This document shows, piece by piece, positions 47,371-56,645 of a stretch of 64,000 bases of DNA. The stretch covers positions 1 through 64,000 of the forward strand of contig CAYUWG010000014.1 in assembly GCA_964448285.1 (NCBI GenBank), given 5' to 3'. How positions within the stretch are numbered: the first letter of the stretch is position 1; every line of letters starts with the position of its first letter. The position numbers were made by a program, and so were the translations under genes. Origin of the DNA: CAYUWG01 sp964448285. Its GTDB lineage: Bacteria > Bacteroidota > Ignavibacteria > SZUA-365. The notes under the pieces are model-generated. The model worked only from the letters and a program-made list of their open reading frames with translations. It was not told where the DNA came from and made no database searches.

Positions 47371-50300
47371 ATGCGCCCTTCGCTTCTCCTCGCTTTCCTT
47401 ACCTCGACTCTTCTCCTCATACCATCCCGCGCATGGACGCAATCCACCTGCGATGCCGACAAATCGTGCGTGGGGAATGCCTTGCAATTCACCGGCGGTG
47501 ACTTAGACTATGTCGATGTGTTCAACACACCTGTGCTGAGCTCGATCGATTCGACACGCGCATTTTCGCTGACGCTTTGGGTACATATATCCCGGCAACC
47601 GGGCGTAACGCAGTACATCGGCGGAGTGTGGGGACCGCGTGTCGATCGGGATGATCGCTGGGTGCTCTATGTCGATCCGACGGATTCGCTGACGTTCGAA
47701 CTCAGCAATGGGACGACGGATTTTGGACGCTTCGATAATACGGTCGTGAAAACATCGATGATCTATGGCGCATGGATTCACATTGCCGTCATGTGGGACG
47801 GCGCAAGCGAAACGGCAAGAATCGTTATCGATGGAAGAACGGTTGCGACAAGCCGAAATCCCGATTACCCTATCTCGGCGCTTCGACAGACCGTGAGCTA
47901 TCTCCAATTCGGAAGCTTTAACGGACAGTCGAACGATCCGGTAAACCACAAGACGCTTACCGGCACTCTCGATGAAATTCGTCTCTGGAATCGCGTCATT
48001 CCTGACGCCGAACTTCTCTGCAACCGCTTTGCGTCCCTGCAAGGAAATGAACCGGGATTGATTCTGTACTTCCGTTGCAACGAAACCGGCGGCGACGTAC
48101 TCTGCGATGCTTCGCGCTTCAACGGAAGAGGAAATCGCAGAGGCGGCTTGCAGTTCGTTCCCGGTACACGCACGGTCGCACAGTCCGTTTTCATCACACC
48201 GCAATCGTTCGCTCTTCCGCTTGGCTGCCAGTCGGACACGACCTTGACTGTGAGCATCACCGACACTTCGTCGTGCAATCAAACGGTTTTCTTTTCCCTT
48301 TCCGGCAAGGACGCTTCGTCGTTCTCGCTGGCTGCTTCATCGTTTACTCTTCAGCAGAATCAACCGTTCACGCTTCAGATTCGCACGAACATTCGCATCA
48401 CGGGACAGATCAACGCGGTGCTTACCATTCGTCCATTGAACTCGTGCAATCCGACGGTCAATATTCCCATCGACATCACACGCAGAACGCAGCTTGCCGT
48501 ATCGCTTCCGCGCGTGACATTCGATACGCTTTTCGGATGCGTGAACAAGACGACGTCCGACACGACGCTTCGGCTCTGCAACGAAAGCGGCGGCCCGCTG
48601 ACGATCAACAGCCTCCCTTCGAACATCGGACCCTTCTCCTTCACACCCGTCGGATTTTCGCTTCCACTGACGTTGAATCCCGGCCAATGCGTGGACGTGA
48701 TGCTGCGATTCGCTCCGCCGGATACCGGTTCATACTCTGACACGCTGCGCATCTCGTCCACGGATATTTGTCCCGGCAGCGGCCTCGTTCCGCTCTTCGG
48801 ACGCCGCGTCGATATCGCACGATTGACCATCACGTCTGCGAACTTCGACCAGCCGATGGCGTGTCGTCGCTCGTTGAATCTGACACGCGAGTTTTTCCTT
48901 CGGAATTTCGCAGGAGAAAACTTCACGGTTGAGACAATCGAGTTCAGCAATTCCGTCTTCAGTTCTCCGACGGTGATGCCGTTTACCGCACGCCCGGGGA
49001 TTGCCTATCGGATGTACATACGATTCCGTTCGAACGTGGAAGGATATTACACGGACACTGCTCGTGTGCGCATGAATTTCCGTGGCTGTATCGTGTATAA
49101 GAATATTCCTCTTGCGGGAAGGATCGTCGATGTCAAGCTCACGCCGCAGGATACGCTCGTGAACTTCGGCACCGTCACCGTTGGGCAAAGTGCCACGTTG
49201 CCGATCTCGATTTCCAACATCGGACTCGACACGCGCGACGTGTTCGTCTATCTCAGTTCCGGTCGTGTGTTTTCACTCGGCGGTGCAAACCGGTTCACGG
49301 TCACTCCGACCGGCACGCAATCCGTCAGCGTCACGTTCCGTCCGCTTGCGGCTTCGTTCTATCGTGACACGCTCTACTTCCAGGACGTGGGGTGCTCGAT
49401 TCTCTATGCGGTGATACTTGAAGGCAACGGCATCTTTGGCTCACTCATTTTCGATCCGGGATATCTTCAAGCAGGAAACGTGATCAATTGCCGTTGCAGC
49501 ACGGACACGGTGCGCGTAACGAACAATACCGGCGGGTCGTTGACGCTTCGCAGCGTAACCATCAGCGGTTCGACGAAATTCACTTTTCTCCCGCCACTGC
49601 CAAGTGCGAATGAAGTTCTCGCGGCGAATGAGACGAGAATGTTCGTCATCCGGTATTGCCCGAACGGCGCCCCGGATTTTGTCACCGAGGTAGCCGATCT
49701 CGTCTTCGATACCGATGGTCCGGAGGGCGTGCTTCGCCTGTTGCTTCGAGGAACGAACATCGAACCGAAACTCACCATCGATCCTGTTACGAACTATGGC
49801 AGCGTCGAAGTGGGCACCAGTCAGGTTCGCGTATTGCAACTGACGAATCCCAGCCCGACGCCCGTTCGTGTCGATTCATTCAGCGTCAGCGGTCCGTTCA
49901 CGATCGTGAACGCTGTTCCGCCGCTTGGCTCGACGCTTCAGTACCGCGATACGATGCTCGTGACGGTGCAATTCTCCCCGCCATCCAATGCAACGTACAA
50001 CGGACAGATACGAGCGCTTTCAAATACACCGTGCCCGATCAACACGAGCGGTAGCCTGACGGGACAAGGCATCATCGTGCCGCTGTTCGTACCGTGGTCA
50101 ACGGTAGTCTTCAGCGAAGCGACGCGGTGCGACAGCGTCGTGCGCATCGTCGGACTCGTGAACGACGGCAGCGTCCCGATCCGCGTCGATTCGATCTGGA
50201 TCATCGGACGCGATTCGGTTTCGTTCACATGGCGAGGGAGAACGTTCAACGGACAGCCGCCGCGCGACGTCCCGGCGATGTTTGCAGACAGCATCGACAT

Positions 50301-51438
50301 CATCTATCATCCGAACCGCTCGCAAAACGTTCAGTCCATCGCTCAGATAAAGATTGCTGCGACGACGAGGCTCGGTCAACAGATATTCACGATCAATCTC
50401 GTCGGTGGCCGCATTCAGCAGTTCATTCCGAACAGAAACCTCGTCGCGTTTCCTACCACCGCGGTTCGAAACACGTCCGGTCCGGTCTCGATCGCATTTC
50501 AGAATCCGAGCTATCTTGAAACACTGTACATCGATTCGATTTCTTTCGTCCCGGACCAGCGCGTGTTCGCCACGAGCGGCGTGCTGCCTCTCGTGATTCC
50601 ACCACGGCAGACGCGAATCTTCCAGTTCTATTTCTCGCCGCGTGCGGGCTTGCTGTACACGGCAAAGATTCGTCTTGTGACACGGGTGAAGTGCGTGGAG
50701 ATCGACACGACGATTTCGATCACCGGCGACGGATACACCCCGCCGTGGCTCACGTCGATCTGCATCGATTCATCGTTCGCGGCAAACATCGGTGACGTCT
50801 TGCGTTTGCCCGTCATGCTCAATCGCTCCATTCCGCAGAATCCTCTCGACATCCATCTCTTCGTCGGATTCCATCGGCGCGCGCTTCAGTACATCGGATT
50901 CGAGCCTGTGTTCACCACGTCGCCGGTGCGCGATACACTGCAACCGGACGGGGTGAGGATTTCTCTGCGTGCAAATCAAAACGTCACAGCCGGTCCGATC
51001 GGGTACATCACGTTTCGCGTCGCAGCTTCGGACTCGATGCAGTTCCTCATGCGCACCGACAGTATCGGTTTCACATCCGACTCCGTCATTGCACTCGCGC
51101 TCTTTGCCGACGGCTGCGACAGGATGGTGACCGTCAATCCGAAGTGCGGAATCACGCGGATGGAGTTCAGCGAGAGCCGCTACGAACTCGGTCAGTGCTA
51201 TCCGAATCCAACCGGCAACCTCACGCGGATCGAATACGAAACGATGGAAGACACGCCCCTGCGCATCGATCTTCGCGACACGGCGGGACGCATCGTTGCA
51301 GTGCTCGTCGATTCGTTTCACCAGCACGGCCGCTACGTCCTGACGCTCGATGCCTCGACTCTTGCGAGCGGCGTGTACAGTTACATGATGCAGACGCCAA
51401 ACTTCACCGCAACACGAACGATGGTTGTGATAAAATGA
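47371..51438 (+). CDS. Giant LamG / choice-of-anchor-D / cohesin-like surface protein with T9SS sorting domain
   Basis: 1355 residues. Start placed at the ATG at 47371, which begins a signal peptide (MRPSLLLAFLTSTLLLIPSRAWTQ); a TTG 12 bases earlier is in frame but unlikely. A LamG/concanavalin-like domain (about 30-250, GNALQFTGGDLDYVDV...LDEIRLWNRV) is followed by about nine ASH-type beta-sandwiches (about 260-1140), repeating VNFGTVTVGQSATLPISISN-like strands with paired cysteines. A cohesin-like domain (about 1140-1260, IGDVLRLPVMLNRS...GPIGYITFRV) precedes the sorting domain (LGQCYPNPTG to TMVVIK). A long, stalk-like adhesin or binding protein is likely. The stop codon overlaps the next start (ATGA). 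Confidence 0.9.
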   Translation: MRPSLLLAFLTSTLLLIPSRAWTQSTCDADKSCVGNALQFTGGDLDYVDVFNTPVLSSIDSTRAFSLTLWVHISRQPGVTQYIGGVWGPRVDRDDRWVLYVDPTDSLTFELSNGTTDFGRFDNTVVKTSMIYGAWIHIAVMWDGASETARIVIDGRTVATSRNPDYPISALRQTVSYLQFGSFNGQSNDPVNHKTLTGTLDEIRLWNRVIPDAELLCNRFASLQGNEPGLILYFRCNETGGDVLCDASRFNGRGNRRGGLQFVPGTRTVAQSVFITPQSFALPLGCQSDTTLTVSITDTSSCNQTVFFSLSGKDASSFSLAASSFTLQQNQPFTLQIRTNIRITGQINAVLTIRPLNSCNPTVNIPIDITRRTQLAVSLPRVTFDTLFGCVNKTTSDTTLRLCNESGGPLTINSLPSNIGPFSFTPVGFSLPLTLNPGQCVDVMLRFAPPDTGSYSDTLRISSTDICPGSGLVPLFGRRVDIARLTITSANFDQPMACRRSLNLTREFFLRNFAGENFTVETIEFSNSVFSSPTVMPFTARPGIAYRMYIRFRSNVEGYYTDTARVRMNFRGCIVYKNIPLAGRIVDVKLTPQDTLVNFGTVTVGQSATLPISISNIGLDTRDVFVYLSSGRVFSLGGANRFTVTPTGTQSVSVTFRPLAASFYRDTLYFQDVGCSILYAVILEGNGIFGSLIFDPGYLQAGNVINCRCSTDTVRVTNNTGGSLTLRSVTISGSTKFTFLPPLPSANEVLAANETRMFVIRYCPNGAPDFVTEVADLVFDTDGPEGVLRLLLRGTNIEPKLTIDPVTNYGSVEVGTSQVRVLQLTNPSPTPVRVDSFSVSGPFTIVNAVPPLGSTLQYRDTMLVTVQFSPPSNATYNGQIRALSNTPCPINTSGSLTGQGIIVPLFVPWSTVVFSEATRCDSVVRIVGLVNDGSVPIRVDSIWIIGRDSVSFTWRGRTFNGQPPRDVPAMFADSIDIIYHPNRSQNVQSIAQIKIAATTRLGQQIFTINLVGGRIQQFIPNRNLVAFPTTAVRNTSGPVSIAFQNPSYLETLYIDSISFVPDQRVFATSGVLPLVIPPRQTRIFQFYFSPRAGLLYTAKIRLVTRVKCVEIDTTISITGDGYTPPWLTSICIDSSFAANIGDVLRLPVMLNRSIPQNPLDIHLFVGFHRRALQYIGFEPVFTTSPVRDTLQPDGVRISLRANQNVTAGPIGYITFRVAASDSMQFLMRTDSIGFTSDSVIALALFADGCDRMVTVNPKCGITRMEFSESRYELGQCYPNPTGNLTRIEYETMEDTPLRIDLRDTAGRIVAVLVDSFHQHGRYVLTLDASTLASGVYSYMMQTPNFTATRTMVVIK

Positions 51439-53432
51439 AGCGAAGGATTTCTTTCTCATTGAAAAATGCATACAGCTCCGTGCATCGTTCGGTCGTTCTT
51501 CTATTCGTTCTCCCGTTCAGCCTGTTCGCACAAGAAAGCCCGTCGTATTACGCAGGCGGTGGCGTCGGCTACGGACATTCGTGGCACAACACGATTCAAC
51601 CCGTGTATCGCAACGCAGGTGACTGTGGACAGTTTGCCGATGGATCGGGTGAAGGAATGGTTGCGCATCTCGGGGGCGAGGTTGTTCTGCTCCCCTGGCT
51701 GCGAGGAGTTGCGCAACTCGTGTTCGCACAGCTCAGCGGTGAGATGAAAGTTCCGTGCGATAACGGCATCATCGTTTGGAGCGGCAAGGACAATGATTTC
51801 GTCCCGCTCGTCCGTGAGCACCGGAAAGATGTACGGCTCGATTACGGTCTCGTCGAGTTGGGAGTGAAGTTCGTCCCGCTTGAAGTTCCATTGTTCGCGA
51901 CACTCGGCATCAGCGTCGGTGCGCCGATCTTTCGTGCGGACTTCCTGCAGGACGAACGCATCGTCTCTCCCGATGGAGCGCTCTTCCCGGATTTTTCCGT
52001 TCGACGTGAAACTGCGAGCGGAGCGATGGATGACACGCAGTTACGCACGGCGCTGATTGTCGGCGTCGGTTACACGGTTTCGCTCCACAACAACGTCGAA
52101 GCGTCACCGGAAATTTCGTATGCACATGCCTTGACGAACGCAACAACGAGCGACGACTGGAAGATCAATCATCTTCGCGCAGGGATTAGTGTGAAGTGGG
52201 GATTCGGCATACCGGAACCGCCGCCGCCGCCAACGCTTCCTCCACCACCTCCGCCGCCGCCAACGCCGCCGCCGCCGCCAACTGCGATGATCGGAACAAC
52301 GACGGACGCTTCGATCAGCATCACGGAGACGTTCGTCACGGAGACGTTTCCGATACTACCCTATATCTTTTTCGAAAAGGGTTCGGAATCGCTTTCAGAC
52401 AAGTATCGACAAATGGACGAACGCGACGCCGCGACGTTCACCGAAGCGGGGCTTCCCCGAAAAACGCTCGACATCTACTATCATATTCTCGACATCATGG
52501 GACGCCGCCTGCGCGATAATCCGAAAATCACCATCACGCTCATCGGTTCGACGGACGACAGAGACATCGAACAAGGCAACGATACTCTCGCCCGCCATCG
52601 TGCAGAGGCTGTGATGCGATATTTCACCGACGTGTGGAAAATTTCTGCGAAGCGCATTGCCATCACGACGCAGCGCCTCCCGCCGATTCCCACGAGCCGC
52701 ATCTATGACGAAGGCGATGAGGAAAACCGCCGCGTCGATATCGCATCCCAATCCGATGAGCTTTTTCGGCCCGTCGTTCATGAGCGATTCAGCGAGTACG
52801 CCATCACACCTCCGACAATGGAGATGTCGCTCGGTTCTGAGTCATCGACCGAGATGAAGAAGTGGTCGGTAACGGTACGGCACCAAAGCGAAGAGATCGC
52901 ATCATTCGGCGGGGAAGGTTCGCCGCCACCGATTTTGCGATGGCAGCTCGACGATGCCTTCGCTGCGCGTATGAACCAGGGCGATGAACTGGACGCAACG
53001 CTTTCGGTCACGGACGCGAACGACAACAGCGCACGATCGCAGATCACCATCCCCGTCATGAAGCAGCAAAGCTCGTTCGAAATCGGGCGACTGAGTTTGA
53101 TCGTATTCGATTTCGACCGTTCGGACATGCTTCCGCACAACCAGCGCATGATCAAGCGCTTCGTCGCCGAAGCGATCAAGCCGACATCCGAAGTCATGAT
53201 TACCGGCTCGACGGACAGGCTTGGAGAAGCAGATCATAACGAGAAACTTTCGACCGCGCGCGCGGAGAATGTGAAAGCGATTCTTCTCACGCAGAACCCA
53301 GCCTACCGAAAGCTCGAATCCCGCGGTATCGGCGAAGCGCCCGACCTCTTCGACAACGATCTTCCTGAAGGACGCTTCTATTGCCGCACCGTCGCCGTGG
53401 AAGTGAAGACTCCGTTAGAGTTGGAGAAGTGA
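51435..53432 (+). CDS. Outer-membrane protein with polyproline linker and two OmpA-type domains
   Basis: 665 residues; the ATG at 51435 overlaps the upstream stop, so the two genes are translationally coupled. A signal peptide (VVLLFVLPFSLFAQ) leads into a beta-barrel-like region (about 30-250, YYAGGGVGYGHSW). A proline-rich linker lies at about 259-285 (runs of five to eight Pro, likely to need EF-P). The first OmpA-like domain is at about 310-450 (FFEKGSESLSD...TITLIGSTDD...ARHRAEAV) and a second at about 555-660 (FDFDRSDMLP...TGSTDRLGEADHNEKLSTARAENV). The second has the Asp and Arg that hold peptidoglycan in OmpA. It may anchor the adhesin to the cell wall. A longer frame upstream is antigenically unlike it and is rejected. 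Confidence 0.88.
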   Translation: MKRRISFSLKNAYSSVHRSVVLLFVLPFSLFAQESPSYYAGGGVGYGHSWHNTIQPVYRNAGDCGQFADGSGEGMVAHLGGEVVLLPWLRGVAQLVFAQLSGEMKVPCDNGIIVWSGKDNDFVPLVREHRKDVRLDYGLVELGVKFVPLEVPLFATLGISVGAPIFRADFLQDERIVSPDGALFPDFSVRRETASGAMDDTQLRTALIVGVGYTVSLHNNVEASPEISYAHALTNATTSDDWKINHLRAGISVKWGFGIPEPPPPPTLPPPPPPPPTPPPPPTAMIGTTTDASISITETFVTETFPILPYIFFEKGSESLSDKYRQMDERDAATFTEAGLPRKTLDIYYHILDIMGRRLRDNPKITITLIGSTDDRDIEQGNDTLARHRAEAVMRYFTDVWKISAKRIAITTQRLPPIPTSRIYDEGDEENRRVDIASQSDELFRPVVHERFSEYAITPPTMEMSLGSESSTEMKKWSVTVRHQSEEIASFGGEGSPPPILRWQLDDAFAARMNQGDELDATLSVTDANDNSARSQITIPVMKQQSSFEIGRLSLIVFDFDRSDMLPHNQRMIKRFVAEAIKPTSEVMITGSTDRLGEADHNEKLSTARAENVKAILLTQNPAYRKLESRGIGEAPDLFDNDLPEGRFYCRTVAVEVKTPLELEK

Positions 53433-53474
53433 TTCTCATTGATTGTGAAAATCCCGATGGTTCGTGAGGACGTT

Positions 53475-53570
53475 TTACTCGCTGATCGCGAGATAGATTG
53501 CGATCATCCACAGCAGGATACTGAGTATCAGAAGCGCAATTGAGAGGAGATTGTCCGCCACGTTCTTCAT
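53475..53570 (-). CDS. 31-residue single-helix membrane peptide
   Basis: A short frame MKNVADNLLSIALLILSILL...AIYLAISE with one strongly hydrophobic helix of about 20 residues and charged ends. It begins 12 bases after the stop of the upstream gene and has the same bases (AGTATCATCATGAA) around its start as that gene, although without the AGG of the ribosome binding site, so coupling is likely. Function unknown; similar small membrane peptides occur in many bacteria. Confidence 0.55.
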   Translation of the reverse strand: MKNVADNLLSIALLILSILLWMIAIYLAISE

Positions 53571-53582
53571 GATGATACTTCG

Positions 53583-54248
53583 TCAGAAGCTCATACCGAC
53601 GCCCAGTTGAGCGTAATAAGGTATGACGGCATTTTCCTGATCGTCATGCGCATTGGTGAAACCGATCCGGACGGAAAGATCGAGGTTCTCTCCTAACGAT
53701 TTCCCGCCTTGGATGCCATAGTAGAAATGACCTGCCGTCGGGATGTACCATCCGTCTTTGATCGCAGGGAAATAGGTGCGCATGATGTCGGAATTCTTTA
53801 GGTGCGTCGTCACTGCTTTGTCGAAACCGAATTCACCGGCTGCATACCAGGTGGACTTGTAGTAACCAGCCACGATGCCAAGATCAGCACCGAAGCTTAC
53901 GATCCTCACCAAAGCCGTTTGATGCCTTCGAAAAATGGATTGCACTTTTATCGCCATCGAGAAACCATCGGCCTCAACGATTTCCACTTGCCCGCCAAGC
54001 TTTACTTTGAAATCATCCAGGAGGTCGTCTCCCATGGGAAGAGAGAAATCCAATCCGAAGGCAATCGGCTTGATGAGGGTGAACGTTCGGTAATAACCGA
54101 ATTGTGTCGTAACGCCGAAGTCATAGCCTGCATTGAGCTGCAGGATATTTGGTTGTTCTGCGCGTACTGAGCGCCAGTTGACGTTCTGTGAAGAGACGAT
54201 TTCTGTCATCGCCATTACGATTGCAAGAGCTGTTATGAGCGTTTTCAT
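53583..54248 (-). CDS. Outer-membrane beta-barrel-like protein
   Basis: 221 residues; signal peptide of about 20 residues (MKTLITALAIVMAMTEIVSSQ). The mature part is a series of amphipathic strands (LQLNAGYDFGVTTQFGYY, IAFGLDFSLPMG, FGADLGIVAGYYKSTWYAAG) ending in YYAQLGVGMSF, with the terminal aromatic residue expected of an outer-membrane barrel. AGGAG lies 7 bases before the start. It follows the alpha/beta hydrolase gene by 33 bases and leads into the small membrane peptide, so the three genes probably form one operon. Confidence 0.8.
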   Translation of the reverse strand: MKTLITALAIVMAMTEIVSSQNVNWRSVRAEQPNILQLNAGYDFGVTTQFGYYRTFTLIKPIAFGLDFSLPMGDDLLDDFKVKLGGQVEIVEADGFSMAIKVQSIFRRHQTALVRIVSFGADLGIVAGYYKSTWYAAGEFGFDKAVTTHLKNSDIMRTYFPAIKDGWYIPTAGHFYYGIQGGKSLGENLDLSVRIGFTNAHDDQENAVIPYYAQLGVGMSF

Positions 54249-54281
54249 GATGATACTCCTATTGATTGTTATAAGTGATCG

Positions 54282-55265
54282 TTATCTGACCGTGTTGAGA
54301 TACGCTTTGACTGCAGGATAGAACTTCTCCCAGCCGAAGTATGGGATCTCGTGACCCGTACCTTTGATTTCAACGAGCTGCACTTTCGGGTACGCTGAAG
54401 AAACGTGTTCGGCATGTGCCCTTCCGTATGCTGCATTCAGTTCACTGTACAGGAAGAGAACTTCCGTTGTGTATCGGGAGAGGTTCGCTGTGAAGTCGAA
54501 TGGATCTTCCTCCGCAATCTCTCGTGAAGCGAAGTTGCATATGGCTCCTTGCCGCCAGAAGGGAAGCGGCTCTCTCTGGCCGATCTTGTTTCCGTCGGCG
54601 AAGGTCGCAGCAGTTTGCAATGCGGCCTTGTAGTCAAGCTTGATGTGATCATTGCCGTTGATCAGTTGATCGAGATAGAGGTAATCATTGCTCGTCTCTG
54701 CAAACAGGTTGGGCGATTGGGAGCGCTCGATGTATTCCTTCGCATCGTTCCAAGTGAATCCTCCGGGTTCGCTCAGGATCGCTCCACTGATCTTTCCCGG
54801 ATACTCGTTGACGTATGCCGTTGCCAACATGGCTCCCCATGATTGTCCTAACAGGAAAACCTTTTGATCCTCTCTCTGTCGATAGTAGTTGATGACTCCA
54901 TCGAGATCATCGATGAAGAGTTGAACGCCGGTGAAGGTCGCACGATCGTGACGCTTGGACAATCCCGAACCTCGTTGGTCGTAGAAGACAACGAAGTACC
55001 CGTCCTCCGAGAAAGTGCTGCATTTGAGAAGTGCCCTGTAGTCGCCGCCGGGTCCTCCATGAAGAACGACTAACATAGGATTGTTCGGATTGCCGAAGGT
55101 CTCGGAATGAAGCTGTGTGCCATTTACTGAAATGGAAGGGAGTGAACGATCTTCGTCCACTGTCTGGGGGACTAACAATCCAGGATCGTTTGGATCGAGG
55201 ATTTCACAGGAACTCAGAATGGCAGCCGCTGCGACTGTCACGAGTAGGAAAAAGAGGTTTTTCAT
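54282..55265 (-). CDS. Lipoprotein alpha/beta hydrolase (proline iminopeptidase-like)
   Basis: 327 residues. Lipobox AILSSC with C20 as the lipidated residue. The hydrolase core has HGGPGG (oxyanion loop), DQRGSGLS, the nucleophile elbow GQSWGA, and a late Asp and His (LNAAYGRAH region; GTGHEIP). HGGPGG with GQSWG is the signature of the proline iminopeptidase/tricorn-interacting factor branch (family S33), which removes N-terminal proline or other residues from short peptides. It would face the periplasm. Start at 55265 has GGAG 8 bases upstream, inside the 11-bp inverted repeat described separately. Confidence 0.88.
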   Translation of the reverse strand: MKNLFFLLVTVAAAAILSSCEILDPNDPGLLVPQTVDEDRSLPSISVNGTQLHSETFGNPNNPMLVVLHGGPGGDYRALLKCSTFSEDGYFVVFYDQRGSGLSKRHDRATFTGVQLFIDDLDGVINYYRQREDQKVFLLGQSWGAMLATAYVNEYPGKISGAILSEPGGFTWNDAKEYIERSQSPNLFAETSNDYLYLDQLINGNDHIKLDYKAALQTAATFADGNKIGQREPLPFWRQGAICNFASREIAEEDPFDFTANLSRYTTEVLFLYSELNAAYGRAHAEHVSSAYPKVQLVEIKGTGHEIPYFGWEKFYPAVKAYLNTVR

Positions 55266-55267
55266 TG

Positions 55268-55316
55268 TTGCTCCAGAATTTGTTTGTGGAAATGGTGGAT
55301 TCATTTTCTGGAGCAA
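55268..55316 (-). promoter_or_regulatory. Leader hairpin that covers the ribosome binding site of the hydrolase gene
   Basis: On the minus strand TTGCTCCAGAA (55316-55306) and TTCTGGAGCAA (55278-55268) are perfect 11-base complements with a 27-base loop. The second arm contains the GGAG ribosome binding site and ends two bases before the ATG at 55265, so folding of the mRNA would hide the start. Confidence 0.65.
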
Positions 55317-55495
55317 TTAACGGGAGCCACAATGCGAATTCGCGTCATCTTGAAGGTTGACACGTCTTAAGTGGTGCGACCTTGCACGTTGACACGTTCG
55401 AAACGGCAAATAAGCCAAGGAACCGTCTGACACGAGGGAGACTCCCTGTCAGGCGTTATGCTGAACTCACACGGACTGTCGAGACTTCGCGGACG
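55317..55495. promoter_or_regulatory. Gap between regulator and hydrolase operon, with possible operator repeats
   Basis: The 179-base gap contains two copies of TTGACACGT about 34 bases apart (near 55359 and 55393) and an imperfect hairpin, CTGACA..GGGAG..CTCCC..TGTCAG, near 55427-55456. Either could be a control element of the downstream operon or, for the hairpin, an end of the regulator transcript. No gene is seen. Confidence 0.4.
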
Positions 55496-56599
55496 CTAAG
55501 GCGTTGTGTCCCGGCTTTCCGTTATTGAACTGAAATATTCGGAGGGTGTCTGGCCTGTGGCCTTCTTGAAATAGCGGTTGAATGAAGACTTCGAGTTGAA
55601 TCCGCAATCATATGCGATCGAGAGCAGTGTGAGATGCCGGTTGCGCGGCATTGCGATAAGCCGCTTGAATTCGTCAACCCTGTACGTGTTCACGAAATCG
55701 TAGAAATTCTTCTTCTCTTTCTGATTGATGATCTGTGAGAGATAGTTGGAATGGACACCCAATCGTGACGACAGGTCGCTGATCGACAGATCACTCTTTT
55801 TATACAGAGCATCGACAGCCATGAGCTCTTTCAGCTCTTCATGCAGTTTCGCCGACGCTTCTTCTGTCAAACCTGATTTCGGGTACTTCTTCTTCTGTTC
55901 ACTTTCAGGCTCCGTTTTCATTTGCTTCGGCGAGAAGATGTCGGCTTGCCGCACACCAAAAAAGCCGATGAGAAAAACGAACAGCACCATGCCGCTCAGG
56001 ATCAACACATCGCTGTTGAAGGCGATCACGAGCACCCAGATTCCCCCCAACCCGAAAGTGAGTACCTGCAGCCATTGCAGATTGACCTTCTCCAAATCCG
56101 AAAACTGGTCGCGAATGGCTTTCCTGTGTTTCCTGATCAGAAGAGCAGACCAAGTGACATACACGATCCCAGTAAGTTGATTCGCGTATGCTCGAAACAT
56201 ATTCAGCATCTCGAAGCCGGCACCGTGAGTCCGGTAGATGTGAGCTTTCTCTTCTCCGGAAAGAATGAAAAAAGGAATGAGCCACAAATACAGGATGCTT
56301 GCCGGGATGAAATGCAGGAAGAGAAACCTCCTCCGTTCAGGCAATTGATTGGTCAGGAAGCAAACATAGAGGTACAGGAAGACGCCATGGAAGAGAGGGA
56401 ACGGCTGCTCGATGCCGAGCAGGAACGGGTAATTGAATATCTCTTCTGTGACGTAGAGATAGGCTAAAAACAGATGAGCGACGACAAGAAACATCCACAC
56501 GGTCAGTATGCGGTCTGCCGTGGATTTCTGCTTCTTGCTCATGAGCAAGAACTCGATGAACACGGCAAGCCCTATTCCGGCAACGAAAAACATCTTCAT
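55496..56599 (-). CDS. Membrane-bound AraC-family transcriptional regulator
   Basis: 367 residues. Residues about 1-225 contain six or seven membrane helices (FFVAGIGLAVFIEFLL, FLVVAHLFLAYLYV, FLLGIEQPFPLFHGVFLYLYVCFL and others). After a charged linker comes an AraC DNA-binding domain (about 265-360) with two helix-turn-helix motifs (ISDLSSRLGVHSNYLSQIIN; LLSIAYDCGFNSKSSFNRYF), ending in TGQTPSEYF. Membrane AraC regulators of this kind are common in Bacteroidota. It may sense an envelope signal and control the hydrolase operon directly downstream on the same strand; this is an inference from position. Confidence 0.9.
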   Translation of the reverse strand: MKMFFVAGIGLAVFIEFLLMSKKQKSTADRILTVWMFLVVAHLFLAYLYVTEEIFNYPFLLGIEQPFPLFHGVFLYLYVCFLTNQLPERRRFLFLHFIPASILYLWLIPFFILSGEEKAHIYRTHGAGFEMLNMFRAYANQLTGIVYVTWSALLIRKHRKAIRDQFSDLEKVNLQWLQVLTFGLGGIWVLVIAFNSDVLILSGMVLFVFLIGFFGVRQADIFSPKQMKTEPESEQKKKYPKSGLTEEASAKLHEELKELMAVDALYKKSDLSISDLSSRLGVHSNYLSQIINQKEKKNFYDFVNTYRVDEFKRLIAMPRNRHLTLLSIAYDCGFNSKSSFNRYFKKATGQTPSEYFSSITESRDTTP

Positions 56600-56645
56600 G
56601 CTGGGGATCCTATTCGGTCATGAATTGACATTCGAGGTGTGCGCG

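Noticed and set aside
52209..52290. CCG/CCA-rich tract as a possible simple repeat or CRISPR-like array
   Set aside because: It encodes the polyproline linker in frame and has no spacer structure.
55427..55456. Hairpin in the regulator-hydrolase gap as a rho-independent terminator
   Set aside because: The stem is interrupted and no T-run follows on either strand.
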